Part shown: positions 43,995-52,792 of the stretch, in pieces
Numbering within the stretch: the stretch's first letter is position 1
Layout of the letters: the number at the start of each line of letters is the position of its first letter
Translations under genes and position numbers: made by a program
The notes under the pieces: model-generated
What the model saw: the letters and a program-made list of their open reading frames with translations, nothing else
Told to the model about the DNA's origin: nothing
Database searches by the model: none
Source: Flavobacterium sp.
GTDB taxonomy: Bacteria > Bacteroidota > Bacteroidia > Flavobacteriales > Flavobacteriaceae
NCBI GenBank assembly: GCA_027484725.1
Contig: JAIXSK010000028.1
Span: forward strand, 62,001-126,000
Direction of reading: 5' to 3'
DNA length: 64,000 bases

Positions 43995-45002
43995 TTATCC
44001 GCCAATGGCAATCATACTGCGGTTTTGTGAAAACAGGTCGGGATTTTCAAATTTTCGGTCGTCATCCATGCCGCCACGGATCGGATATTTGGAACGTAAG
44101 TTTTGCTCAATGAGCGGTAAAATAGATGCGCCTGAGCGCAAAGTTTCAAGTAGCGGCGTTTCCGAATTTGAGAACAAGCAATTCTTGAGCTTGCCATCGG
44201 CCGTTAACCGAATGCGATTACAGGTGCTGCAAAACGGATTGGTCACCGAACTGATGATCGCAAAGCTTCCGGCATAACCCGCAATTTTGTAGTTTTTGGC
44301 GGTGTCATGCGGCGCGTCATCCAAACGTTCTATCTGATGAAAATCAACATGGCTGCGCAAGGTTTCAAGGATTTCAGCATACGATACGAGCTTGCTTCTG
44401 TCCCACTCGTTTCCGTTGAAGGGCATAAACTCAATAAACCGAATCTGAATATTTTGGTGCTGGGTCAAAGCAATAAAGTCGAGGATTTCATCTTCATTAA
44501 AACCTTTCATGAGCACCACATTGAGCTTTACGCGAAACGAATGTTGTTGCAAAAGTTCGATGTTTGACCCTACTTGTGCGAAGTGATTTCTTCGGGTAAT
44601 TTGACGGTATTTTTCGGCTGAAAGTGTATCTAAACTTAGATTTACAGAACTGATTCCGGCTTGCTTAAATGTATCTATAAACTCATGAACCAGCAAACCA
44701 TTGGTTGTTAAAGTCAAGTGAACACCGAGCTTTCCGAGTGCATGAATGATGGATGCTGCATCTTTGCGCACCAGCGGTTCGCCACCGGTCAATCTGATTT
44801 TGCGCACGCCTAAATTGACAAACGTTTGGGCTATGTGCACGATTTCGTCGGCAGTCATCAAATGCGGTTTGGGCGTGAGTTGGATTCCTTCGGCAGGCAT
44901 GCAATAAGTACAACGCAGGTTGCAATGTTCGGTGAGCGAAATGCGCAAATAATCGTGCATTCGGCCAAAAGCATCTTGCAATAAGAGCGCCTGATTATTC
45001 AT
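43995..45002 (-). CDS. moaA: GTP 3',8-cyclase (molybdenum cofactor step 1)
   Basis: 335-aa radical SAM enzyme that, with MoaC, makes cyclic pyranopterin monophosphate from GTP. The first cluster is bound by CNLRCTYC (SAM site), the second by FCSTCNRIRL plus the later NC (about 255-280). The C-terminus ends in Gly-Gly, needed for activity in MoaA. The ATG giving MNNQALLLQDAF overlaps the moaCB stop by eight bases (ATGAATAA), favouring it over one four codons upstream. Confidence 0.92.
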   Translation of the reverse strand: MNNQALLLQDAFGRMHDYLRISLTEHCNLRCTYCMPAEGIQLTPKPHLMTADEIVHIAQTFVNLGVRKIRLTGGEPLVRKDAASIIHALGKLGVHLTLTTNGLLVHEFIDTFKQAGISSVNLSLDTLSAEKYRQITRRNHFAQVGSNIELLQQHSFRVKLNVVLMKGFNEDEILDFIALTQHQNIQIRFIEFMPFNGNEWDRSKLVSYAEILETLRSHVDFHQIERLDDAPHDTAKNYKIAGYAGSFAIISSVTNPFCSTCNRIRLTADGKLKNCLFSNSETPLLETLRSGASILPLIEQNLRSKYPIRGGMDDDRKFENPDLFSQNRSMIAIGG

Positions 45003-45906
45003 GTTGTCCACCATTGAGTATGTTGAACAAATGCAACACCGACGGAAAAACAGCTTCCATTGATTCTGCTGCTCCGGCGGCGGAACCCGGCAAAGCCAGA
45101 ATCAACGTATCGCCTTTGAATCCGGCCACACTGCGCGAAAGCATGGCCAAAGGTGTACGCTGTTGTCCGTAATGACGCATGGCTTCCTCAATGCCCGGAA
45201 TGCGTCGGTCGAGCAACGGCAAAACGGCTTCGGGCGTTATATCTTTGTGCGACAATCCGGTGCCTCCGGTCAAAACGAGCAAATCGATTTTTTGCGCTGC
45301 GTATTGTTTAACTAAAGATTGTATGGCCTGAACTTGGTCGGGAATAATTTGATAATCAATTACCGAAACACCCATAGTCGTGAGTTTTTCTGAAATAATT
45401 CGGCCCGAAACATCGTCTTTTTTTCCGGCTGAAACGCTGTCTGAGCAAACCACCACCGCGGCTTTTAAATCAGGTTTTCTGTTTTTTAAAACATCTGACT
45501 TTCCGCCTTTTTTATGCAATAATTTAATCGAGCTAATCTCGAGCGCTTTGTCAATCGGTTTGAGCATATCATACAGCGTCAAAGCTACAATGGATGCGCC
45601 ATGCATGGCTTCAACCTCAACGCCGGTTTTATAAATCGTTCGAACGGTTACCTGAATTTCTATACTTTTTTCGTTTAGATGATACGCCACCGCGGTAAAT
45701 TCAATGGGCAGCGGATGACAATCCGGAATGGCCGACGAAGTATTTTTGACGGCAAATAATCCGGCCGTACGCGCCACTTCGAGCACATCGCCTTTGGGCA
45801 CTTTTTTATCGCGTATGGCCTGCATGGTTTCGGGTGAACCTACTTGAACTACAGCTTGTGCAACGGCTTCTCTGAGCGTGTTTATTTTGTGGGTAATATC
45901 AACCAT
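44995..45906 (-). CDS. moaCB: MoaC-MoaB fusion (cPMP synthase and molybdopterin adenylyltransferase-like)
   Basis: 303-aa bifunctional Moco protein. Residues 1-150 are MoaC (KGDVLEVARTAGLFAVKNT, IPDCHPLPIEF, EAMHGASIVALTLYDMLK, GGKSD); residues 158-303 are MoaB/MogA (VVVCSDSVSAGKKDDVSG, LLVLTGGTGLSHKDITPEA, ALPGSAAGAAESMEAVFPS). The ATG chosen starts MVDITHK directly at the MoaC domain, one base after the moaE stop; a longer frame into moaE adds a basic region without conservation. The fusion joins an early step with a later adenylylation step. Confidence 0.92.
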   Translation of the reverse strand: MVDITHKINTLREAVAQAVVQVGSPETMQAIRDKKVPKGDVLEVARTAGLFAVKNTSSAIPDCHPLPIEFTAVAYHLNEKSIEIQVTVRTIYKTGVEVEAMHGASIVALTLYDMLKPIDKALEISSIKLLHKKGGKSDVLKNRKPDLKAAVVVCSDSVSAGKKDDVSGRIISEKLTTMGVSVIDYQIIPDQVQAIQSLVKQYAAQKIDLLVLTGGTGLSHKDITPEAVLPLLDRRIPGIEEAMRHYGQQRTPLAMLSRSVAGFKGDTLILALPGSAAGAAESMEAVFPSVLHLFNILNGGQHE

Positions 45907-45907
45907 A

Positions 45908-46354
45908 TTATATATTCTTTTTCCAGGTATGGGTTCCGTCTTCAAAAATTTCTTTGCCAAAAATCGGCACTTGGGCCTTGATGGCTTCCACCAAAAAAGA
46001 CAACGCATCCGCCGAGGCTTTTCGGTGTGCAGACGAAACAAAAACAAACAGACAAATTTCGCCTGCGGCAACGGTTCCCAAGCTGTGATAAATATGCATA
46101 CAAGTTAAGTCAAATTGGGCAAACGCTTGTTCGCGAATTTCAGACAAAATTTGTTCGGCCATAGGCTCATATGCGGTGTATTCAATAGCCGAAACGGTTT
46201 GCTCATCAATCACATCAGCGCGCACTTGCCCGAGAAATATCTGATGCGCACCAATATTGGTTTTGCTCTGATGCTTGGCAATCGAGTCGGCAATAAAAGC
46301 GGGCGCAATAGCTCCGTCTACAAAAACCTTTTTTGGGGTAGCTGATTGAGTCAT
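45908..46354 (-). CDS. moaE: molybdopterin synthase catalytic subunit
   Basis: 148-aa large subunit of MPT synthase, which adds two sulfurs to cPMP with MoaD as donor. GAHQIFLGQVRADV, IEYTAYEPMAEQ, HSLGTVAAGEICLFV, SSAHRKASADAL and the catalytic-lysine region KAQVPIFGKEIFEDGTHTW are conserved. Lies between the moeB-like gene (3 nt upstream) and moaCB. Confidence 0.93.
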   Translation of the reverse strand: MTQSATPKKVFVDGAIAPAFIADSIAKHQSKTNIGAHQIFLGQVRADVIDEQTVSAIEYTAYEPMAEQILSEIREQAFAQFDLTCMHIYHSLGTVAAGEICLFVFVSSAHRKASADALSFLVEAIKAQVPIFGKEIFEDGTHTWKKNI

Positions 46355-46357
46355 AAA

Positions 46358-47416
46358 TTATAGAAGATGATGCAATGCCTGCGTGCCGCCCACCAAGTGT
46401 CCGACCTTGGTAAAGCCACGACTCATGAGATATTCAGCGGCCAATCGGCTTTGATTTCCGAAAGGGCAAAATAAGATTATTTTTTGGTTTTTATCTAAAG
46501 ATTCAAGCCGAGATGATAATTCGTTCAACGGCCAATGCAAAACGGCACTTCCTGAAACCGCAGCTTCTTGATGGGCTTCGCGCAAATCTACCAAACAAAC
46601 ATCGGCTTGGTCGAGCAACCGCATAAAATGTTCCGACTCGATATTCTTGATTTCAGGCAAAGCAGCTCTGCGCAAATCAAGACCGCGCAACAAACCTTTT
46701 TGAATTTGTAACGCATTTTTTTCAAAAGCCAGTACCTCAAAACGCAAGGTCAACAAATCACACACGAGTAATTTTCCGGAATAAACAGCGCCGGCTTGCA
46801 AAATGATTTTGAGCACTTCATTGGCTTGTATGGTTCCGAGCAATTGTGGCACCGAAACAAGGGTTCCGGAAGTATCGCAATTCATTTGTTCCTCAATTTG
46901 TTCGGGCTCGGCAAACAAACATCGATAGGTTGGGCCGGCCTGATAATTAAACACCGAAAGCTGTCCTTGCCAAGCGTGTACCGAGGCATACACCATCGGA
47001 ACATTAAGCGCCAAGGCTACATCATTGATCAAATATCGCGCGCGGATAGAATCGGTGCAATCCACCAAAACACCATAACCCAAAGCCTGCGTAAATGCAT
47101 TGCCTTCTGAGAAATAATCGGTAAAAACCTCGGTTGAAATTTCCGGATTTTGATTTTTAATCCAACGCTGAGCCACGGATACTTTTTTCTGTCCACAATC
47201 TTCAGCTGTGTAGATAAGTTGCCGATGCAAATTGCTCATCGACACCACATCGCCATCAGCCAAACCCAAATGTCCGACTCCGGCAGCGGTTAATTGTTGC
47301 AAAACGGCCACACCCAATCCGCCCGCGCCTATAACCAATACACGCGCCGAAGCCAATTTCTGCTGGCCTTGAGCGCCTATTTCGGGCAAAGCGATTTGTC
47401 GTGCGTAGCGTTCCAT
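46358..47416 (-). CDS. MoeB/ThiF-type adenylyltransferase with C-terminal rhodanese domain
   Basis: 352 aa. Residues 1-240 are an E1-like domain with VLVIGAGGLGVAVLQQL (ATP site), SNLHRQLIY, and the catalytic-type cysteine in MNCDTSGTL; residues 255-352 are a rhodanese domain with active-site Cys in IILFCPFGNQSR. It should adenylate and sulfurate the MoaD C-terminus. Odd feature: the zinc-binding cysteines of MoeB look lost (GPTYRCLF has Thr for the first Cys, and the later CxxC is missing). By context it serves MoaD, which it precedes closely. Confidence 0.85.
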   Translation of the reverse strand: MERYARQIALPEIGAQGQQKLASARVLVIGAGGLGVAVLQQLTAAGVGHLGLADGDVVSMSNLHRQLIYTAEDCGQKKVSVAQRWIKNQNPEISTEVFTDYFSEGNAFTQALGYGVLVDCTDSIRARYLINDVALALNVPMVYASVHAWQGQLSVFNYQAGPTYRCLFAEPEQIEEQMNCDTSGTLVSVPQLLGTIQANEVLKIILQAGAVYSGKLLVCDLLTLRFEVLAFEKNALQIQKGLLRGLDLRRAALPEIKNIESEHFMRLLDQADVCLVDLREAHQEAAVSGSAVLHWPLNELSSRLESLDKNQKIILFCPFGNQSRLAAEYLMSRGFTKVGHLVGGTQALHHLL

Positions 47417-47421
47417 AATAT

Positions 47422-47670
47422 TTATCCGCCGGCAAAAGGTGGCAACAAAGCAATTTCAGAAGTAGCATCAATCGGTGTGTTTTCTGAGGCTATTTTTTGG
47501 TTGACCGCCAGGTTAAAATAAACCGAAGATAATGGAGGATATTTTTCGAACAAAGCAGCTTTAAGTTCGGCAACTGTGGCAACTGTGGCAACTGTAGCCA
47601 GCGTGAACGATTCTTGCTGGCAACCGATCAATTCTGCAATCAATCCAAAATATTGAAGTTTAATCGTCAT
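47422..47670 (-). CDS. moaD: molybdopterin synthase sulfur carrier subunit
   Basis: 82-aa ubiquitin-like protein from MTIKLQYFGLIAE to the C-terminal Gly-Gly (PPFAGG), where thiocarboxylate forms. The start is set at the ATG that opens the first beta strand, one base after the upstream permease stop. An in-frame 9-nt tandem triplication adds TVATVATVA (about residues 34-42) in the loop after the first hairpin. Forms the MPT synthase with MoaE. Confidence 0.9.
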   Translation of the reverse strand: MTIKLQYFGLIAELIGCQQESFTLATVATVATVAELKAALFEKYPPLSSVYFNLAVNQKIASENTPIDATSEIALLPPFAGG

Positions 47671-47671
47671 T

Positions 47672-48418
47672 TTAAACCGTATATAATTTAAAAACCGCGA
47701 TGCCCAAAACCAAAGCCAGTACATAACGCAAAGTTACGGTGTTGAATTTTCGGCTGCCGTAATAACCGCCCAAAACACCACCCAAAGCCACTACCAGAGC
47801 GACCATCCAGGATGTGGCCGGAAGCACATCGCCTTTTGAAACGAGTCCGAACAAACCCGAGAGCGAATTAACCAAAATAAACAAGGCCGAAACCGCTGCG
47901 GTTTGCTTCATTTGTGCCCAACCGAGCAACAGCAAAACCGGACTCAGTATGATTCCGCCGCCAATGCCTATCAGACCTGAAATGAATCCGATGAGGGCGC
48001 CAATGAGCCATGCGCTGGGCAAATGAACGGGCTTGATTTGTTCGGGAGATTTCCCCAGAAAACCCAGCAATCGCAATACAGCCACCAGCAAAACCGAACC
48101 TAAAATAATTTTGTACACCTGCGCCTCAACGGTGAGCAATCCGCCCAAAAAAGAGCACGGAATCGAAGTAATCGCAAACGGCCAAAACAAAGACCATTCA
48201 AATTTTTTCTCTCGATAATAAAAGTAAAACGAAATACCCGAAACCAGAATATTGAGCACCAGCGCGGTGGGTTTCATGAGCGATACCGGAAAGGCAAACA
48301 AACTCATCAAAGCCAAATAACCACTGGCTCCGCCGTGCCCGACACTCGCATACAAAAAAGCCACTACCGGCAAAAGCATGAGTAATAAAGGCGATTGAAA
48401 CAAGTCAAAAACAGGCAT
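47672..48418 (-). CDS. TauE/SafE family permease
   Basis: 248-aa membrane protein of the TSUP (sulfite/anion transporter) family, about eight helices. Two halves carry the family repeat: YASVGHGGASGYLALMSLF and GLIGIGGGIILSPVLLLLG. It lies inside the Moco operon, one base before moaD. By family it could move sulfite or another oxyanion or organosulfur compound; by context, a role in molybdate or sulfur supply is possible. No ModABC molybdate transporter is present in the window. Confidence 0.82.
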   Translation of the reverse strand: MPVFDLFQSPLLLMLLPVVAFLYASVGHGGASGYLALMSLFAFPVSLMKPTALVLNILVSGISFYFYYREKKFEWSLFWPFAITSIPCSFLGGLLTVEAQVYKIILGSVLLVAVLRLLGFLGKSPEQIKPVHLPSAWLIGALIGFISGLIGIGGGIILSPVLLLLGWAQMKQTAAVSALFILVNSLSGLFGLVSKGDVLPATSWMVALVVALGGVLGGYYGSRKFNTVTLRYVLALVLGIAVFKLYTV

Positions 48419-48454
48419 CGTTTAGAGATTTACAACCCACAAATATAACGACAA

Positions 48455-49633
48455 TTAAGCTTGTGGCAGCGTGTAAAGTGCAACTTTATCGCCCGATTGC
48501 AAGGCATATTTTCCGGCAGCAACATACACCAAACAATTAGCCGTCACAAACGAATCAAGCATAGCCGAATCTTGATGCGGCAAAATATGCACTTGCTCAC
48601 TAATAATGCACGCTTTTAAAAATTGATCGCGCACATTGTTCACCTGATAATCATGAGCCAAAGGCAGATAAAATTCAGATTTAAAGCTGGTTGAAAAACC
48701 AGAAACTTGCTGTAAAGCGGGCAAAACATATAAATAAAAACACGTCAAACTCGCCGCAGGATTTCCAGGTAAAGCCCAAACCAGTTGATGATTCTTACGC
48801 CCGAACCACAAAGGTTTTCCGGGTTTTTGATTGACTTTATAGAACAGGTTTTCGACCTTCAATTGAGTTAATGCCTTCCCGACAAAATCGTAATCGCCTA
48901 CAGAAATACCGCCCGAAATAAGCACAAAATCATTTTCACCGAGTGCTTTTTGCAAGGTTTGCTCGGTAGCTTGTAAATCGTCTAGGGTTTGATAATGTTT
49001 GATTTGTATAAAATGGGCTTGGCGCAAAGCCGATTCGAGCATGATGGAATTGCTGTTGTACACTCTTCCGGCCGTTAAGGGTTCGCCGGGCGCAAGCAAT
49101 TCATTGCCATTGACGACGATTCCAATGCTGGGCTTTTTAAAAACCGAAATTTCAGCGATGCCCAATCCGGCCAAAAAACCAAGGGCAGCGGCGCTCAGAA
49201 AAGTGCCTTGAGCCAAAGCCAAATCGCCTTGTTTGATTTGTGCTCCGGCATGGCGAATGTTGCTTCCGATTGGTATCGTTTCAGATAATATCAGCTGATT
49301 TTGAAATACTTCAACTTTTTCGATGGGAATGACTGCTTGCGCCGAACTCGGAACCGAAGCTCCGGTAAATATTTTAACGGCTTGACCGGGTTTTAAGTTG
49401 ATGAGCGTTGCATCGCCTGCTTTGATTTCACCGATGATTTCATAGGCCAATGAATCGTGCAAAGCCAAAGCATAACCGTCCATGGTGGCTTGGTCAAAGG
49501 GCGGAAGTGAAATCGGCGCGAATATATCTTGGGCCAAAACATGTTGCAACGATGCTGGCAAAGATTGCTTTGTCACCACCGGATCGGGCAACGCATTTTG
49601 TACTAAATCAAAAGCTTCGGCCACTGAAATCAT
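48455..49633 (-). CDS. moeA: molybdopterin molybdotransferase
   Basis: 392-aa MoeA inserting molybdate into adenylylated MPT. MISVAEAFDLV opens the protein; the ATG overlaps the xdhC stop by four bases (ATGA), which fixes this start rather than a longer frame running into xdhC. Motifs: FDQATMDGYAL, IFTGASVPSSAQAVIPIEKV, LISGGISVGDYDFVG and ALPGNPAASLTCF. Works with the MoaB half of the fusion encoded in the same cluster. Confidence 0.93.
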   Translation of the reverse strand: MISVAEAFDLVQNALPDPVVTKQSLPASLQHVLAQDIFAPISLPPFDQATMDGYALALHDSLAYEIIGEIKAGDATLINLKPGQAVKIFTGASVPSSAQAVIPIEKVEVFQNQLILSETIPIGSNIRHAGAQIKQGDLALAQGTFLSAAALGFLAGLGIAEISVFKKPSIGIVVNGNELLAPGEPLTAGRVYNSNSIMLESALRQAHFIQIKHYQTLDDLQATEQTLQKALGENDFVLISGGISVGDYDFVGKALTQLKVENLFYKVNQKPGKPLWFGRKNHQLVWALPGNPAASLTCFYLYVLPALQQVSGFSTSFKSEFYLPLAHDYQVNNVRDQFLKACIISEQVHILPHQDSAMLDSFVTANCLVYVAAGKYALQSGDKVALYTLPQA

Positions 49634-50541
49634 AAGCTCGGTTTGTTTTTTACAGCAATGAGTTCGGCCGCTACGCTGATGGCAATTTCCGGTGCGGTTT
49701 CGCTTTTGATATCTAGACCTATCGGAGCACGCAATTGGACCCATTGCTCATGGGTAAAACCTTCAGCAAGCAAATCGTTTTTTAAAGTTTCGATTTTTTC
49801 GCGGCTGCCCATCATGCCTATATAACGATAGTGTTTGCCAAGCAATCTGCGGATAATGACTCCGTCGGTTCTGTAACCAAAAGACATAATCACCACATAA
49901 ACCGCATTGCCCTGGGGAATATATTGCTCGATGTGTTCAAATTCAACCGTGGCTTTGTGGTGAGCAAACGCATTGGCTTGCATGGTATTGAGGTTTTCGC
50001 GGTGGTCTAAAATATGAATTTCAAAATCAAGTCGCGACAACACTTCGCTCAAAGCCAACCCCACGTGGCCACCACCAATAATATAAACTTGTGCTTGCTT
50101 TTGTAGCTCTTCTTGATACAACCACAAAGCTGATGCAGGTTTTTGGAGTGAAATGCCTTCTGAGCTAAAATACAAAGTAGAATTTACCTCCATAACGAGT
50201 CTGTCAAAAAGTGATTCGTACGCTGATGATACATCAAAAAAAGCAATGGTTTGCCTCCCGGAACAAATCATACCTGACTGATTCTGGGAAGCTGCTTTAT
50301 CGTGGATTTGCAGTTTGATAAAAGGCGTAAAAGCATCCCCCAAAAGCAAAGTCCGCGCATATTCAACCAGTTTGTGTTCCATGATGCCGCCGCCAATTGT
50401 ACCCAAAAGAGCCTCGGCAGTCACCACCATTTTAAAACCTTTTCTACCCGGGCTGCTGCCTTCATGCTCGGTTACTATCATCAGCACACAGCGTTTTTTT
50501 TGCTGCAGCAAATGATGAACAGTAGTAATCAAAGAAGCCAT
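49630..50541 (-). CDS. xdhC: XdhC-type molybdenum cofactor sulfuration/insertion factor
   Basis: 303-aa accessory protein that binds Moco and helps insert sulfurated cofactor into xanthine dehydrogenase. N-terminal XdhC/CoxI segment with EGSSPGRKGFKMVV and TIGGGIMEHKLVE, Cys in MICSGRQ, then a Rossmann-like domain (QVYIIGGGHVGLALSEVL) and a C-terminal PIGLDIKSETAPEIAIS motif. Co-transcribed between xdhB and moeA. Confidence 0.92.
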   Translation of the reverse strand: MASLITTVHHLLQQKKRCVLMIVTEHEGSSPGRKGFKMVVTAEALLGTIGGGIMEHKLVEYARTLLLGDAFTPFIKLQIHDKAASQNQSGMICSGRQTIAFFDVSSAYESLFDRLVMEVNSTLYFSSEGISLQKPASALWLYQEELQKQAQVYIIGGGHVGLALSEVLSRLDFEIHILDHRENLNTMQANAFAHHKATVEFEHIEQYIPQGNAVYVVIMSFGYRTDGVIIRRLLGKHYRYIGMMGSREKIETLKNDLLAEGFTHEQWVQLRAPIGLDIKSETAPEIAISVAAELIAVKNKPSL

Positions 50542-50551
50542 AAACTGCGGT

Positions 50552-52792
50552 TTATCGGTACAAATCAGTTAAGATTTTCTCGGGTGTATAGGGTGCATCC
50601 ACCGCTAAATCAGCCTTTGGATTAAACGCACGTACAGCATCGCGCAACGCAAAATAAGCGCCGATTCCGTACATGAGTGGCGGCTCTCCCACGGCTTTTG
50701 ATTTTTTAATCGCGAGTTCGTGGCCTTCGGTTTCTAAATGCGCCACCTCTATATGTTTGGGCACCGAGTAAATATCCGGAACTTTATAGGTGGATAAGGC
50801 GTTAGACAGGAGTCGGCCTTCTTTATTGTATACGATTTCTTCGAGCGTCATCCAACCAATACCTTGCACCAATCCGCCTTCGATTTGCCCGTTATCGATG
50901 TCATGGTTCATACTTTTTCCGAAGTCATGCACCAATTGCACCGAATCAAATTCATAGGTTCCGCGCAAACAATCAACGGTTACCTCAAAAAGAGCCGTTC
51001 CATAAACATGATACGCAAACGGATGTCCTTTTTCTTTGGTTTTGTCGTAATGAATGGTGGGTGTGGCATAATGCGCATTTTCAGACAAGGCCACACGTTG
51101 GGTAAACGCTTTGAGTACCAAATCTGTCCAAGTCATGCCGGTGGCTTTTCCTTCGGCCATGACTTGTTGTGATGCCAAGGTAATTTCACCATTAAAATCT
51201 TGGCTGGCCACCGCTTTGAGTCGTTGGGCCAGCGCGTTGCAAGCGAGCTCCAAAGCTTTCCCGTTTAGGTCAGCTCCGGCGCTGGCAGCGGTAGGCGAAG
51301 TATTGGCCACACGCAATGTATTGGTTGATTCTATGCGAATCAGCGACGGCGCTATACCAAAAATTTCAGCGGCAATCTGCACCATTTTGGTGTTGACGCC
51401 CTGCCCCATTTCAACCGCGCCGGTACTGATGACCACACTGCTGTCGTGGTAAATATGCACCAAAGCACGCGCGTGGTTCATCATGGTATTGGTAAATGAA
51501 ATCCCGAAACAAATAGGTTGTACCGCCAGGCCTTTTTTGTAGCGATGGTTGTTTTGATTGAACGCGTCAATGCGCTGTTTTTGCTGTTGGTAATCGTATT
51601 TTTTCATGCACGTTTCCCAGGCTTGATGGGCTTGGGTTTGCGTGAGTATTTGTCCGTAGGAGAGCTCGTCACCGTCTTGAACTAAATTTCTTTGTTGAAT
51701 TTCGGCCGGGCGCACACCGAGCGTTTCTGCTGCTTTAACAATGGCTGCTTCAATAACGAATTTTCCTTGCGGACCGCCAAAACCTCTAAAGGCTGTATTG
51801 GGCGGCAAATTGGTTTTACAACTATACGCTGTAGCCAAAACGTTCGGAATATAATAGGCATTGGTGGAGTGAAAAAGCGTACGTTCCATAACGGCCGGAG
51901 ATAAATCGGCGGCCGCGCCTGCATTCTGATAATGCGTTACTTGATAAGCAAGAATTTTTAAATCTTTACTCAGACCTATTTTAAAATCGGCTGAATACGG
52001 ATGGCGTTTTCCGGTCATGCGCATATCATCCATCCGGTGCAAAGACATCTTGACAGGACGATTTAAAATTTGCGCTGCCATAGCCACCATCACGGCCCAT
52101 GGTGTTGCTTGATCTTCTTTTCCGCCAAAACCACCGCCGAGTCGAACGGTGTCAATTTCAACTTTGTGCATCGGAATGCCCAATACCTGAGCCACCATGC
52201 GTTGAACAGCCGTTGGGCCTTGCGTAGAAGACGAAATCACAATGCTGCCGTCTTCTTTCGGACGCGCATACGCTCCTTGGGTTTCAATGTATAAATGTTC
52301 TTGACCGTTGACATCGCTTCGGCCTTCGATGATGTGATCGCACTGCGCCCATGCTTGAGCGGTATCGCCCAAACGAAAAGTACGCGGTGGAATGATGAGT
52401 TTATTTTTGGCTTGCGCCTCACGCGGATCAGTGATCACTTCAAGCAATTCATATTCAACTTGAATGAGCTTGGCCGCCCTACGACAGTTATATTCTGTAT
52501 CGCCGACTATGATAGCGATGACTTGTCCTCGAAAATGTACCTCGCCTTCGGCCAAGAGTGGCTCATCGGGAATAATACCGCCAATTTGGTTGCGTCCGGG
52601 TACATCTGCGGCTGTTAAAATCGCTACAATGCCCGGAGCTTTTTGGGCTGCCGATAAATCAAGCGATTTAATTTTGGCATGCGCCACAGTAGCATCAAAC
52701 GGAAGCGCGTGTAAGGTTCCGTATTGCTCGCGTAAATCGTCGAGGTAAATGGATTTTCCTTGAACGTGGTTGTGGGCGTCTATGTTGATCAT
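50552..52792 (-). CDS. xdhB: xanthine dehydrogenase, molybdopterin-binding subunit
   Basis: 746-aa catalytic subunit oxidising hypoxanthine/xanthine to urate. Moco motifs: LGGGFGGKEDQ, TAFRGFGGPQGKFV, GAVEMGQGVNTKM, TSPTAASAGADLNG and the catalytic glutamate in SKAVGEPPLMYG near residue 705. The motif combination fits xanthine dehydrogenase rather than aldehyde oxidoreductase, and the purine cluster supports it. The ATG overlaps the xdhA stop by four bases (ATGA). Confidence 0.93.
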   Translation of the reverse strand: MINIDAHNHVQGKSIYLDDLREQYGTLHALPFDATVAHAKIKSLDLSAAQKAPGIVAILTAADVPGRNQIGGIIPDEPLLAEGEVHFRGQVIAIIVGDTEYNCRRAAKLIQVEYELLEVITDPREAQAKNKLIIPPRTFRLGDTAQAWAQCDHIIEGRSDVNGQEHLYIETQGAYARPKEDGSIVISSSTQGPTAVQRMVAQVLGIPMHKVEIDTVRLGGGFGGKEDQATPWAVMVAMAAQILNRPVKMSLHRMDDMRMTGKRHPYSADFKIGLSKDLKILAYQVTHYQNAGAAADLSPAVMERTLFHSTNAYYIPNVLATAYSCKTNLPPNTAFRGFGGPQGKFVIEAAIVKAAETLGVRPAEIQQRNLVQDGDELSYGQILTQTQAHQAWETCMKKYDYQQQKQRIDAFNQNNHRYKKGLAVQPICFGISFTNTMMNHARALVHIYHDSSVVISTGAVEMGQGVNTKMVQIAAEIFGIAPSLIRIESTNTLRVANTSPTAASAGADLNGKALELACNALAQRLKAVASQDFNGEITLASQQVMAEGKATGMTWTDLVLKAFTQRVALSENAHYATPTIHYDKTKEKGHPFAYHVYGTALFEVTVDCLRGTYEFDSVQLVHDFGKSMNHDIDNGQIEGGLVQGIGWMTLEEIVYNKEGRLLSNALSTYKVPDIYSVPKHIEVAHLETEGHELAIKKSKAVGEPPLMYGIGAYFALRDAVRAFNPKADLAVDAPYTPEKILTDLYR

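Noticed and set aside
45907..46071. N-terminal extension of the MoaC-MoaB protein
   Set aside because: It lies within moaE in another frame, is basic and unconserved; the ATG right after the moaE stop gives a normal MoaC start.
49634..49744. N-terminal extension of MoeA
   Set aside because: It is the xdhC coding sequence in another frame; the ATGA overlap gives the standard start.
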